Shown: piece by piece, positions 52,190-60,366 of the stretch | Layout of the letters: each line of letters starts with the position of its first letter | Numbering within the stretch: position 1 is the first letter of the stretch | Origin: Gillisia sp. CAL575 | GTDB lineage: Bacteria > Bacteroidota > Bacteroidia > Flavobacteriales > Flavobacteriaceae | Direction of reading: 5' to 3' | Assembly: GCF_000403785.1 (NCBI RefSeq) | Contig: NZ_APHJ01000025.1 | Location: 1-64,000 of the forward strand | Length of the DNA stretch: 64,000 nt | Translations under genes and position numbers: made by a program | The notes under the pieces: model-generated | Told to the model about the DNA's origin: nothing | Seen by the model: the letters and a program-made list of their open reading frames with translations, nothing else | The model's database searches: none

Positions 52190-53578
52190 ATGAAAATCAC
52201 AAAATTATTTTACATTCTTTCTTTTTTAATGTTTTTTACCAGTTGTGAGAAGGAGCAATTCTCGGACTTTCCAGTTACCAATAAAAATGCACTAGAGAAG
52301 GATTCAAAATATATCCCAGATACTCAAAACAACTCTAAAGTTACCATTGGTTCAAAAGTTATGATGCAAGCTTTCTATTGGGATGTTCCCGCAGGTGGAA
52401 CTTGGTGGGAAACTGTTGCCACTAAAATTCCAGCCTGGAGTAATGTTGGAATAGACGCTATTTGGCTTCCTCCAGTATCCAAAGCTCAGAATGGCCCATT
52501 CTCTATGGGTTATGATCCATTTGATTATTATGATTTTGGAGAATATAACCAAATGGGTTCGACAGAAACTAGATTTGGTTCCAAAGCAGAATTACAGTCT
52601 TTAATTTCTACGGCTCATGCAAATAATATAAGTGTTATTGCAGATATTGTTATTAATCATAATAGCGGTGGGGATTTAGAGAGTAATATATTTACTGGAA
52701 CAGAGACATATACTAACTATATACCTGCATCTGGATTATTTAATAGAACTCAATACGATTTTCATCCAAACGATTTTCATGGAAATGATTCTGGCGCATT
52801 TGGAGGATTTGCAGATTTATGTCATGATAAAACATATGTTCAAGACTGGTTGTGGAATAATCCTAATTCTGTAGCTAAATACTATAAGGAAGTAATGGGG
52901 TTTGATGGATGGAGATTCGACTATGTAAAAGGATTCGAACCATGGGTAGTTAATAATTGGATTAATGCAGTTGGAGGATTTTCAGTTGGTGAATACTGGG
53001 ATGGTAATGCAGCAACTTTAGAAGGATGGGCTAATTCTGCAAATTCATCGGCTTTCGATTTTGCTTGTTATTATAGAATGAAGGATGCCTTTGAAGGTAA
53101 TGACCTAACAATCCTGGAAACCGGAGACATGCTTTGGAAGCGAAGTCCTACGAGAGCTGTGACTTTTGTGACCAATCATGATACCGATGAAATTATTAAC
53201 GGAAAACTTTTGGCTTATGCTTATATATTAACGCATGAGGGATATCCTACCCTCTTTTATCAGGATTATGAGGAATATTTAGATAAGGATAAGCTGAATA
53301 ATTTAGTTTGGATTCATAATAATAAAGCAGGGGGTTCTACTTCAATTTTGTATTCTGATACAGATGAGTATGTAGCTAAAAGAAATGGGGCTCCAGGATT
53401 AATTGTATATATAAATAACAGTAATTCTTGGTTACAACGCTGGGTATCTACCGGGTGGAATAATACTTTAATAAAGGATTACACTGGTAATTCTAATTGG
53501 GAGCCATATACACAAAGTAATGGTTGGGTACAAATTCAGGTTCCACCAAAAAGTTATTCTATTTGGTCTGCGAAATAA
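52190..53578 (+). CDS. alpha-amylase lipoprotein, GH13, archaeal (Thermococcales)-like
   Basis: 462 residues. Lipobox at Cys19 (FTSC), then a ~35-residue linker and the GH13 barrel. Conserved regions: DIVINH at 152-157; GWRFDYVKG at 240-248 with the nucleophile Asp244; GEYWD with acid Glu268; TNHDTD with Asp331. Long stretches (VMMQAFYWDVPAGGTWW, YDFHPNDFHGNDSGAFGG, LFYQDYEEYLDKDKLNNLVWIH) read very like the extracellular amylases of Pyrococcus and Thermococcus (subfamily GH13_7), down to the C-terminal PPKSYSIWSA end. It hydrolyses alpha-1,4-glucans at the cell surface. Two identical terminators flank it, suggesting a cassette insertion. Confidence 0.93.
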   Translation: MKITKLFYILSFLMFFTSCEKEQFSDFPVTNKNALEKDSKYIPDTQNNSKVTIGSKVMMQAFYWDVPAGGTWWETVATKIPAWSNVGIDAIWLPPVSKAQNGPFSMGYDPFDYYDFGEYNQMGSTETRFGSKAELQSLISTAHANNISVIADIVINHNSGGDLESNIFTGTETYTNYIPASGLFNRTQYDFHPNDFHGNDSGAFGGFADLCHDKTYVQDWLWNNPNSVAKYYKEVMGFDGWRFDYVKGFEPWVVNNWINAVGGFSVGEYWDGNAATLEGWANSANSSAFDFACYYRMKDAFEGNDLTILETGDMLWKRSPTRAVTFVTNHDTDEIINGKLLAYAYILTHEGYPTLFYQDYEEYLDKDKLNNLVWIHNNKAGGSTSILYSDTDEYVAKRNGAPGLIVYINNSNSWLQRWVSTGWNNTLIKDYTGNSNWEPYTQSNGWVQIQVPPKSYSIWSAK

Positions 53579-53606
53579 ACAGTAAAATTTACTTTATAGA
53601 TCTAAA

Positions 53607-53655
53607 ACTGTTGGTGAGTCAAAGTTTTATAACTTTGTTTACCAACAGTTTTTTT
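53607..53655 (+). terminator. amylase terminator, second copy of the 49-bp direct repeat
   Basis: Identical to 51960-52008. It ends in a T-run that touches the xerC start codon. The right inner arm contains TAACTTTG (53630-53637), a possible -7 element. Confidence 0.92.
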
Positions 53656-53656
53656 T

Positions 53657-54544
53657 ATGTCTATATCTCACTTCATAGAATATCTTCAATTAGAGAAAAA
53701 ATTTTCTCCGCATACAGTAATGGCGTATGAAGCAGATCTGTGCTCATTTAGAGAATTTATCTTTAAGGAGTTCGATCAAAAAGATTTAATTTATGTAAAC
53801 TATCCTCAAATTAGAAACTGGGTTGTGAGTTTAGTGAATTCTGGAATCACTAATAGAAGTGTAAATCGAAAAGTAGCTTCCTTAAAAGCTTATTATAAAT
53901 ATTTGGTTAAAACAAACCAGCTAGTTGCAACTCCATTAGTCAGTCACAAGGCGCTTAAGACAAAGAAAACTGTTCAAATCCCCTTTTCTGAAAAGGAAAT
54001 AACAGATGTTATTCTTAGTATAGAGCCAGATTCTTTTAAAACATCTCGAGATCTTACAATAGTCACAATGTTTTATGCTACTGGCGTTCGGCGCTCCGAA
54101 CTAGTAGGCTTAAGACTGCAGGATTTAGATCTGGATAACAGGATGATCAAAGTTTTGGGTAAAAGAAAAAAAGAGCGTTATATTCCTTTATTGCCCGAAT
54201 TAATAAAACAACTTAATTTATACCTTGATTTTAGAGCGTCACTATTTTCTGGGAACGCGACTGAATTGTTTCTAACAGAGAAGGGTGATAAAATATATGA
54301 AACTCTTGTTTATAGGATTATAAATAATTACTTTAGTGAAGCATCCAGCAAGGTGAAAAAGAGTCCGCATATATTGAGGCATTCCTTTGCGACTCATTTA
54401 TTAAGCCATGGTGCAAATTTAAACTCTGTTAAAGAGTTGTTAGGTCATTCCAGTTTAGCGTCTACACAAGTCTATACTCATAGTAATATAGCAGAATTAA
54501 GTAAGGTGTACAGGAGTTCTCATCCTCGCGAAAATAAAAAATGA
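53657..54544 (+). CDS. XerC/XerD-type tyrosine recombinase
   Basis: 295 residues, the usual Xer length. N-terminal core-binding domain (SISHFIEYLQLEKKFSPHTVMAYEADLCSF), then the catalytic Arg in YATGVRRSELVGLRLQDLDL, the His-x-x-Arg in HILRHSFATHLL and the nucleophile Tyr in LGHSSLASTQVYTHSN. It resolves chromosome dimers at dif. The neighbourhood rpsU-xer-hpf is common in Flavobacteria, interrupted here by the amylase gene. The ATG directly follows the terminator T-run, so there is almost no leader. Confidence 0.9.
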   Translation: MSISHFIEYLQLEKKFSPHTVMAYEADLCSFREFIFKEFDQKDLIYVNYPQIRNWVVSLVNSGITNRSVNRKVASLKAYYKYLVKTNQLVATPLVSHKALKTKKTVQIPFSEKEITDVILSIEPDSFKTSRDLTIVTMFYATGVRRSELVGLRLQDLDLDNRMIKVLGKRKKERYIPLLPELIKQLNLYLDFRASLFSGNATELFLTEKGDKIYETLVYRIINNYFSEASSKVKKSPHILRHSFATHLLSHGANLNSVKELLGHSSLASTQVYTHSNIAELSKVYRSSHPRENKK

Positions 54545-54579
54545 TCGAGAAACTATTGTTTAATTAAATTTTATAGGAG

Positions 54580-54882
54580 ATGAAAGTAAATGTGCAATCA
54601 GTAAACTTTAATGCAGATCAGAAATTGATCGATTTCATTCAAACCAGATTAGATAAATTGGAACATTTCTACGATAAGATAATTTATGCCGATGTGTTCT
54701 TAAAAGTTCAAAAGACAAGCGAGAAAGAAAATAAGATTACAGAAATTTTATTAAGTATTCCTGGAGGAGATGTGATAGTAAAAAAGAAGTGTAAAAAATT
54801 CGAAGAGTGTGTAGATGAATCAATTAGCGCATTACAACGTCAGCTATTAAAAAAGAAAGAAAAATTGAGTGCTCATGTTTAG
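54580..54882 (+). CDS. hpf: ribosome hibernation factor, short HPF/RaiA type
   Basis: 100 residues: MKVNVQSVNFNADQKLIDFIQTRLDKLEHFYDKI, VFLKVQKTSEKENKITEILLSIPGGDVIVKKKCKKFEECVDESISALQRQL. It shows the beta-alpha-beta-beta-beta-alpha pattern of short HPF/YfiA. It binds the decoding region of idle 30S subunits in slow growth. It follows xerC by 35 bp and is probably co-transcribed. Confidence 0.9.
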   Translation: MKVNVQSVNFNADQKLIDFIQTRLDKLEHFYDKIIYADVFLKVQKTSEKENKITEILLSIPGGDVIVKKKCKKFEECVDESISALQRQLLKKKEKLSAHV

Positions 54883-54904
54883 TAAATTTTTCTTCAAATT
54901 ATTT

Positions 54905-54933
54905 TTGTGAAATAAATAAAATGTATACATTTG
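54905..54933 (+). promoter_or_regulatory. promoter of the tRNA-tuf cluster
   Basis: TTG at 54905-54907, 18 bp, TACATTTG at 54926-54933, 49 bp before tRNA-Thr. Confidence 0.6.
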
Positions 54934-54982
54934 CAGTCCGTTAGAAATAGCGGACTTTTTTATGCTTTAAAAGTGTAAAAAT

Positions 54983-55056
54983 GCCGATGTAGCTCAGCTG
55001 GCTAGAGCAGCTGATTTGTAATCAGCAGGTCGTGGGTTCGAGTCCCTCCATCGGCT
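54983..55056 (+). tRNA. tRNA-Thr(TGT)
   Basis: 74 nt cloverleaf. Acceptor GCCGATG pairs with CATCGGC. The anticodon loop TTTGTAA reads TGT for ACA. CCA is not encoded. Confidence 0.95.
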
Positions 55057-55291
55057 CTTTGAAAAATTGAAATCACAAATTGAAAATAAGAATTTACGGG
55101 TTTGTAAATTTTATTTTTCAGGATAAAAAGTTTATTCTGAGCCTAATAGAGTGTATGCTTTATTTTATTTCAGAAAAACTTGATAAATGTTTTGATTTAA
55201 GGAGTAAATTTCATTAAATTTGCGCCTTCAAAAAGCAAACCATTTAAGTGTAGATTTTAATGGTTCTATGAAATTTTGAAAAAGTAATATT

Positions 55292-55373
<82 letters not shown>

Positions 55374-55428
55374 CAAATCACTTTAATGTGATAGATCCAA
55401 CAAAACATCAAGTTGATGTTTTAATTTT

Positions 55429-55501
55429 GCGAAAGTAGCTCAGTTGGTAGAGCGTCAGCCTTCCAAGCTGAATGTCGCCGGTTCGAACCCGGTCTTTCGC
55501 T
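55429..55501 (+). tRNA. tRNA-Gly(TCC)
   Basis: 73 nt. Acceptor GCGAAAG pairs with CTTTCGC. The anticodon loop CTTCCAA reads TCC for GGA. Its 3' end is repeated in tandem just downstream. Confidence 0.95.
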
Positions 55502-55615
55502 CAAAGTGGAGTGTAGTCACGCAGAAAAGCGTGATCTTTCGCTCAAAGTGGAATGTCATTGCGCAGAAAAGCGTGATATTTCTCTCTAAGAAAAAGATGT
55601 CGAGCATTTGCGTGA
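55493..55615 (+). repeat. 42-bp tandem repeat starting in the tRNA-Gly 3' end
   Basis: Units 55493-55534 and 55535-55576 differ at few positions. A third, decayed unit spans 55577-55615. Each begins TCTTTCGCTCAAAG (tRNA acceptor end) and ends in GCAGAAAAGCGTGA. TCACGC/GCGTGA makes a hairpin in unit 1. Confidence 0.7.
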
Positions 55616-55697
55616 CTTCTAGCTCTAGGACAACAACGGTTTTAAAAACTGTTCTTTATCTCCAACAGGCGTAGGCTTGTGGGGGATAGCCTTTTTT

Positions 55698-55769
55698 GCC
55701 GACGTAGCTCAGGGGTAGAGCGTTTCCTTGGTAAGGAAGAGGTCACGAGTTCAATTCTCGTCGTTGGCT
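55698..55769 (+). tRNA. tRNA-Thr(GGT)
   Basis: 72 nt. Acceptor GCCGACG pairs with CGTTGGC (one G-T pair). The anticodon loop TTGGTAA reads GGT for ACC. Confidence 0.95.
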
Positions 55770-55827
55770 CTTAATTTTGTTTAAAATTGAACACTAATAT
55801 ATAACTAAGAATAAATAATCATTAATT

Positions 55828-57015
55828 ATGGCAAAGGAAACTTTTGATCGTTCCAAACCGCACTTAAACATAGGTACGATAGGACACGTAGATCACGGAA
55901 AAACTACCTTAACTGCAGCGATTACTAAAGTAATGGCTGACGCTGGATATTCAGCAGCTATGTCTTTTGATCAGATTGACAACGCTCCAGAAGAAAAAGA
56001 AAGAGGTATTACAATTAACTCTTCACACGTAGAATACTCTACAAAAGAGCGTCACTACGCACACGTAGATTGTCCTGGTCACGCCGATTACGTGAAGAAC
56101 ATGGTTACTGGTGCTGCTCAAATGGACGGTGCTATCTTGGTAGTTGCGGCTACTGATGGACCAATGCCACAAACTCGTGAGCACATCCTTTTAGGACGCC
56201 AGGTTGGTATTCCTAGAATTGTTGTATTCATGAACAAAGTGGATATGGTTGATGATGAAGAATTATTAGAATTAGTTGAAATGGAAGTAAGAGATTTACT
56301 TTCTTTCTACGAATATGATGGGGATAATGGACCTGTAATTGCTGGTTCTGCTTTAGGAGCACTTAACGGTGAAGAGAAGTGGGTGAATACAGTTCTAGAA
56401 TTAATGGAAGCTGTGGATACTTGGATCGAACTTCCAGTTCGTGATGTTGAAAAGCCTTTCTTAATGCCTATCGAAGATGTATTCTCTATTACTGGTCGTG
56501 GTACTGTTGCAACTGGTAGAATTGAAACTGGAATAGCTAATACAGGAGATCCTGTAGAAATTATTGGTATGGGTGCTCAGAAATTGACATCTACTATTAC
56601 TGGTATTGAAATGTTCCGTCAAATCCTTAACAGAGGTGAAGCTGGAGATAACGCAGGTATTCTTTTAAGAGGTATTGAGAAGTCAATGATCTCTAGAGGA
56701 ATGGTAATTGTTAAGCCAGGATCTGTAACTCCTCACGCTAAGTTTAAAGCAGAGGTTTATATCTTGAAAAAAGAAGAAGGTGGACGTCATACTCCATTCC
56801 ATAATAACTACCGTCCTCAGTTTTACGTTCGTACTACTGATGTTACAGGAACTATCAACTTACCAGAAGGTGTTGAGATGGTTATGCCTGGAGATAACTT
56901 AACTATCCATGTTGAGTTGTTACAAACTATCGCGATGAACGTAGGTTTACGTTTTGCAATTCGTGAAGGTGGTAGAACTGTTGGAGCTGGTCAGGTTACA
57001 GAAATTTTAGACTAA
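55828..57015 (+). CDS. tuf: elongation factor Tu
   Basis: 395 residues, full length. G1 [10 protein letters not shown] at 19-28, switch [16 protein letters not shown]3 [13 protein letters not shown]4 NKVD, G5-like GSALG, then beta-barrel domains II and III. It delivers aminoacyl-tRNA to the ribosome. It lies between tRNA-Thr and tRNA-Trp, the standard arrangement with secE downstream. Confidence 0.98.
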   Translation: MAKETFDRSKPHLNIGTIGHVDHGKTTLTAAITKVMADAGYSAAMSFDQIDNAPEEKERGITINSSHVEYSTKERHYAHVDCPGHADYVKNMVTGAAQMDGAILVVAATDGPMPQTREHILLGRQVGIPRIVVFMNKVDMVDDEELLELVEMEVRDLLSFYEYDGDNGPVIAGSALGALNGEEKWVNTVLELMEAVDTWIELPVRDVEKPFLMPIEDVFSITGRGTVATGRIETGIANTGDPVEIIGMGAQKLTSTITGIEMFRQILNRGEAGDNAGILLRGIEKSMISRGMVIVKPGSVTPHAKFKAEVYILKKEEGGRHTPFHNNYRPQFYVRTTDVTGTINLPEGVEMVMPGDNLTIHVELLQTIAMNVGLRFAIREGGRTVGAGQVTEILD

Positions 57016-57024
57016 GAATCACAC

Positions 57025-57070
57025 ATAAGTTTATAGGTATCCTGCTTTTTAGTTGGATACCTAAACTTAT
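57025..57070 (+). terminator. hairpin between tuf and tRNA-Trp
   Basis: ATAAGTTTA...GGTATCC pairs with GGATACC...TAAACTTAT around a T-rich loop. There is no T-run after it, so it is more likely a processing or stabilising stem at the tuf 3' end than a full terminator. Confidence 0.6.
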
Positions 57071-57074
57071 ATTT

Positions 57075-57147
57075 ACGGGTTTAGCTCAGTTGGTAGAGCA
57101 CTGGTCTCCAAAACCAGGTGTCGTGAGTTCGAGTCTCTCAACCCGTG
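57075..57147 (+). tRNA. tRNA-Trp(CCA)
   Basis: 73 nt. Acceptor ACGGGTT pairs with AACCCGT. The anticodon loop CTCCAAA reads CCA for TGG. Discriminator G. Confidence 0.95.
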
Positions 57148-57281
57148 CTTGATAATTAAGAGTCCCGGAATAGGTACTGTTTTTTAAAATATATAATCAC
57201 ATAATAATAATTTAAATTCTTTTTTTTGAATTTATCCTGAGGAAAGAATAATTAGAGTTTGTGTAAATAGATAATAAAACC

Positions 57282-57479
57282 ATGGCAGGAATCGTCAATT
57301 ATATTTCAGAGTCTTATAACGAATTGAGAAATCACGTTACATGGCCAAGTTGGGCTGAGGCTCAAAAGTTAACAGTAGTTGTAGCTGTTTTTTCAATTAT
57401 TTTCTCATTAGCTATTTGGGGTGTAGACACCGTTTTTAGTTCAGCTATTGAACAATATTTTGAATGGATTAAATCTTAA
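57282..57479 (+). CDS. secE: preprotein translocase subunit SecE
   Basis: 65 residues: an amphipathic helix (YISESYNELRNHVTWPSWAEAQKLTVVV) followed by a single membrane helix (FSIIFSLAIWGVDTVFS). This is the minimal SecE form that clamps SecY. First gene of the secE-nusG-rpl run; nusG follows 11 bp later. Confidence 0.95.
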   Translation: MAGIVNYISESYNELRNHVTWPSWAEAQKLTVVVAVFSIIFSLAIWGVDTVFSSAIEQYFEWIKS

Positions 57480-57490
57480 ATTTTAAGACT

Positions 57491-58042
57491 ATGGCAGAGG
57501 TTAAGGATAAAAAATGGTACGTGGTTCGCGCCGTAAGTGGTCAAGAAAATAAGGTTAAGGAATATATTGAAAGAGAGATTTCTCATCACGGTTTAGAAGA
57601 TTTTATTGGTGAGGTGCTGGTTCCAACAGAGAAGGTGATTCAGATTAGAAATGGTAAGAAAATTTCTAAAGAACGTGTTTATTTTCCTGGTTATATAATG
57701 GTACTTGCAAATTTGGGGGGAGAGATTCCTCATATCATCAAAACTATTAATGGTGTTATTGGCTTTCTTGGTGAAACAAAAGGAGGAGATCCTGTTCCAT
57801 TAAGAAGAGCTGAAGTAAATAGAATGTTAGGTAAGGTAGATGAATTATCTGTGAAGGCAGATAATGTTGCAATACCATTTACTATTAACGAAACTATTAA
57901 AGTAATCGATGGTCCTTTTAACGGTTTCAATGGAACTGTAGAAAAGATCAATGAAGAAAAGCGTAAGCTTGAGGTAATGGTTAAGATCTTCGGAAGAAAG
58001 ACTCCATTAGAATTGAGTTATATGCAAGTAGAAAAGGTATAA
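57491..58042 (+). CDS. nusG: transcription termination/antitermination factor NusG
   Basis: 183 residues. NGN domain start KKWYVVRAVSGQENKVKEYIE, the VYFPGYIMV strand, and a C-terminal KOW domain VIDGPFNGFNGTVEKINEEKRKLEVMVKIFGR. It binds RNA polymerase and links it to Rho or the ribosome. Normal length, in the conserved operon. Confidence 0.97.
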   Translation: MAEVKDKKWYVVRAVSGQENKVKEYIEREISHHGLEDFIGEVLVPTEKVIQIRNGKKISKERVYFPGYIMVLANLGGEIPHIIKTINGVIGFLGETKGGDPVPLRRAEVNRMLGKVDELSVKADNVAIPFTINETIKVIDGPFNGFNGTVEKINEEKRKLEVMVKIFGRKTPLELSYMQVEKV

Positions 58043-58065
58043 AGAATTACTGTTACATATATTTT

Positions 58066-58100
58066 TGATAGTTTTTAAAGCTTCCACTCTAAAACTATCA
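58066..58100 (+). promoter_or_regulatory. hairpin in the nusG-rplK spacer
   Basis: TGATAGTTTT and AAAACTATCA are perfect 10-bp arms with a 15-nt loop, 16 bp before rplK. No T-run follows. A leader structure for the ribosomal-protein part of the operon is possible. Confidence 0.45.
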
Positions 58101-58116
58101 ACTAAAAACAATAATA

Positions 58117-58554
58117 ATGGCAAAAGAAATAAGTAAAGTTGTTAAGCTACAAGTTCGCGGAGGTGCTGCTAACCCATCACCACCAGTTGGACCTGCTTTA
58201 GGTGCTGCCGGAGTTAACATCATGGAGTTTTGTAAGCAGTTTAATGCTAGAACTCAAGATAAGCCAGGTAAAGTATTACCTGTTGTAATTACAGTATTCA
58301 AAGATAAGTCTTTTGATTTTGTAATTAAAACTCCACCAGCTGCTGTGCAGATATTAGAAGCGGCAAAATCAAAAAAAGGATCGGGTGAACCTAATCGTAA
58401 AAAAATTGCTAGTGTATCTTGGGATCAAGTAAGAGCAATTGCTGAGGATAAAATGCAAGATTTAAATGCATTTAATGTAGAATCGGCTATGAAAATGATT
58501 GCAGGAACTGCTCGCTCTATGGGTGTAACTGTAAAAGGGCAAGCGCCGTTTTAA
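58117..58554 (+). CDS. rplK: 50S ribosomal protein uL11
   Basis: 145 residues. The N-terminal domain has [36 protein letters not shown] and the rRNA-binding C-domain has [43 protein letters not shown]. It forms the L7/L12-stalk base and GTPase centre. Full length. Confidence 0.98.
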   Translation: MAKEISKVVKLQVRGGAANPSPPVGPALGAAGVNIMEFCKQFNARTQDKPGKVLPVVITVFKDKSFDFVIKTPPAAVQILEAAKSKKGSGEPNRKKIASVSWDQVRAIAEDKMQDLNAFNVESAMKMIAGTARSMGVTVKGQAPF

Positions 58555-58572
58555 TCCAAAATAGATAGAAAA

Positions 58573-59271
58573 ATGGCAAAAGTAACTAAAAAGCAAAAAG
58601 AAGCTCAATCTAAAATCGAAAACGGGAAACAGTATTCGGTAGCAGAAGCTTCAGCTTTGATAAAAGAAATTACCAACTCAAATTTTGATCCTTCCGTAGA
58701 TTTAGCAGTTCGTTTGAATGTAGATCCACGTAAAGCTAATCAAATGGTGAGAGGAGTTGTAACTCTTCCACACGGTACTGGTAAAGATGTAAAGGTATTA
58801 GCATTAGTAACTCCAGATAAGGAAGCTGAAGCTAAAGAAGCTGGAGCAGACTTTGTAGGTTTAGATGAATACCTTGAGAAAATTAAAGGTGGTTGGACAG
58901 ATGTTGATGTAATTATCACCATGCCAAGTGTAATGGGGAAATTAGGACCTTTAGGTAGAGTTTTAGGACCAAGAGGATTAATGCCTAACCCAAAAACAGG
59001 TACAGTAACTATGGATGTTGCTAAAGCAATTTCTGAGGTGAAAGCTGGTAAAATTGACTTTAAAGTTGATAAAACTGGTATTGTACATGCAGGTATTGGA
59101 AAAGCATCTTTTGATGCTGATAAGATTGCTGGAAACGCAAGAGAATTATTAACTACTTTGGTTAAATTGAAACCAGTGGCTTCTAAGGGTATATATATTA
59201 AGAGTATATATATGTCTTCTACAATGAGCCCAAGTGTTGAAGTTGATACTAAAAGGTTCACTGAGCAATAA
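58573..59271 (+). CDS. rplA: 50S ribosomal protein uL1
   Basis: 232 residues, with [30 protein letters not shown] and [16 protein letters not shown]. It builds the L1 stalk at the E site and in many bacteria represses its own operon. It starts 19 bp after rplK. A long antisense frame inside it is a shadow. Confidence 0.98.
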   Translation: MAKVTKKQKEAQSKIENGKQYSVAEASALIKEITNSNFDPSVDLAVRLNVDPRKANQMVRGVVTLPHGTGKDVKVLALVTPDKEAEAKEAGADFVGLDEYLEKIKGGWTDVDVIITMPSVMGKLGPLGRVLGPRGLMPNPKTGTVTMDVAKAISEVKAGKIDFKVDKTGIVHAGIGKASFDADKIAGNARELLTTLVKLKPVASKGIYIKSIYMSSTMSPSVEVDTKRFTEQ

Positions 59272-59282
59272 TATTATAGATT

Positions 59283-59804
59283 ATGACAAGAGAAGAAAAA
59301 TCATTAGTAATTGAAGATTTAACTGCGCAGTTAACAAATAATTCTATTATTTACCTTGCAGATATCTCAGGTTTAAACGCCTTGAGTACTACAAGTTTAC
59401 GTAGAGCTTGTTACAAAGCGAACGTACAACTTGCGGTAGTTAAAAATACGTTACTTGCTAAAGCTATGGAAGCTTCCGATAAAGATTTCGGTGATCTTCC
59501 AACAGTTTTAAAAGGTAACACCTCAATAATGCTTTCAGAAACTGGAAATGCTCCAGCGAAAGTAATTAAAGAATTCAGAAAAAAGACCCAAATACCTTTA
59601 CTTAAAGGAGCTTTTATAGCAGAAGCTATTTATGTTGGTGATGACTACTTAGAGACCTTGGTTAACATCAAGTCTAAAGAAGAAGTTATTGGAGATATTA
59701 TCGGATTGTTACAATCACCTGCTAAGAATGTTATTTCAGCATTAAAATCAAGTGGTGGTAAATTAGCCGGAATTCTTAAAACTCTTTCTGAGAAGGAAGA
59801 TTAA
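59283..59804 (+). CDS. rplJ: 50S ribosomal protein uL10
   Basis: 173 residues: REEKSLVIEDLTAQLTNNSIIYLADISGLNALSTTSLRR, VVKNTLLAKAM, and a C-terminal helix (GGKLAGILKTLSEKED) that binds L7/L12 dimers. It follows rplA by only 11 bp, so the long structured leader seen before rplJ in Escherichia coli is absent here. Confidence 0.97.
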   Translation: MTREEKSLVIEDLTAQLTNNSIIYLADISGLNALSTTSLRRACYKANVQLAVVKNTLLAKAMEASDKDFGDLPTVLKGNTSIMLSETGNAPAKVIKEFRKKTQIPLLKGAFIAEAIYVGDDYLETLVNIKSKEEVIGDIIGLLQSPAKNVISALKSSGGKLAGILKTLSEKED

Positions 59805-59860
59805 GCACGTACGCACTTTTTAACAATTATAAATTAAAGAACATTTTAAAACGATAGAAA

Positions 59861-60235
59861 ATGGCAGATTTAAAAGATTTCGCAGAACAATTGGTTAACC
59901 TTACTGTAAAAGAAGTAAATGAGTTGGCTACTATATTAAAAGATGAGTATGGTATCGAGCCTGCAGCTGCTGCTGTAACTATGGCTGGTCCAGCTGGTGG
60001 TGGTGATGATGCTGCTGAAGAGCAAACAGAATTCGATGTAATTCTTAAAGCTGCAGGTGGATCTAAATTAGCAGTAGTTAAATTAGTAAAAGAACTTACT
60101 GGATTAGGTCTTAAAGATGCTAAGGAATTAGTTGATGGAGCTCCAAAAGCAGTAAAAGAAGCAGTTTCTAAAGATGAAGCTGAAGCATTAAAAGCACAAT
60201 TAGAAGAAGCAGGAGCCGAGGTTGAGCTTAAATAA
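59861..60235 (+). CDS. rplL: 50S ribosomal protein bL12 (L7/L12)
   Basis: 124 residues. N-terminal dimerisation helix pair ([31 protein letters not shown]), an Ala/Gly hinge, and the C-domain [41 protein letters not shown]. It recruits translation GTPases. Confidence 0.98.
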   Translation: MADLKDFAEQLVNLTVKEVNELATILKDEYGIEPAAAAVTMAGPAGGGDDAAEEQTEFDVILKAAGGSKLAVVKLVKELTGLGLKDAKELVDGAPKAVKEAVSKDEAEALKAQLEEAGAEVELK

Positions 60236-60258
60236 GCTTACCACAAGCAATATATTTA

Positions 60259-60300
60259 GGTTTAGACCTCGGGACTAGCTCCCGAAGGTCTAAACCCTTT
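60259..60300 (+). terminator. attenuator-like hairpin between rplL and rpoB
   Basis: GGTTTAGACC/GGTCTAAACC and inner TCGGGA/TCCCGA make a 16-bp stem, followed only by CTTTT. A weak terminator here would lower rpoBC expression relative to rplL, as in other bacteria. Confidence 0.8.
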
Positions 60301-60366
60301 TGCGTATATGAAGCTTACGCCTTATAACGCACACATATTTTATATAAATTATAATTCCGTCCATTG

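Noticed and set aside
55444-55674. 76-residue frame covering tRNA-Gly and the 42-bp repeats
   Set aside because: It begins inside a tRNA; the repetitive translation mirrors DNA repeats.
58740-59261. 173-residue minus-strand frame inside rplA
   Set aside because: Shadow of a conserved ribosomal protein. Length arises from codon bias.
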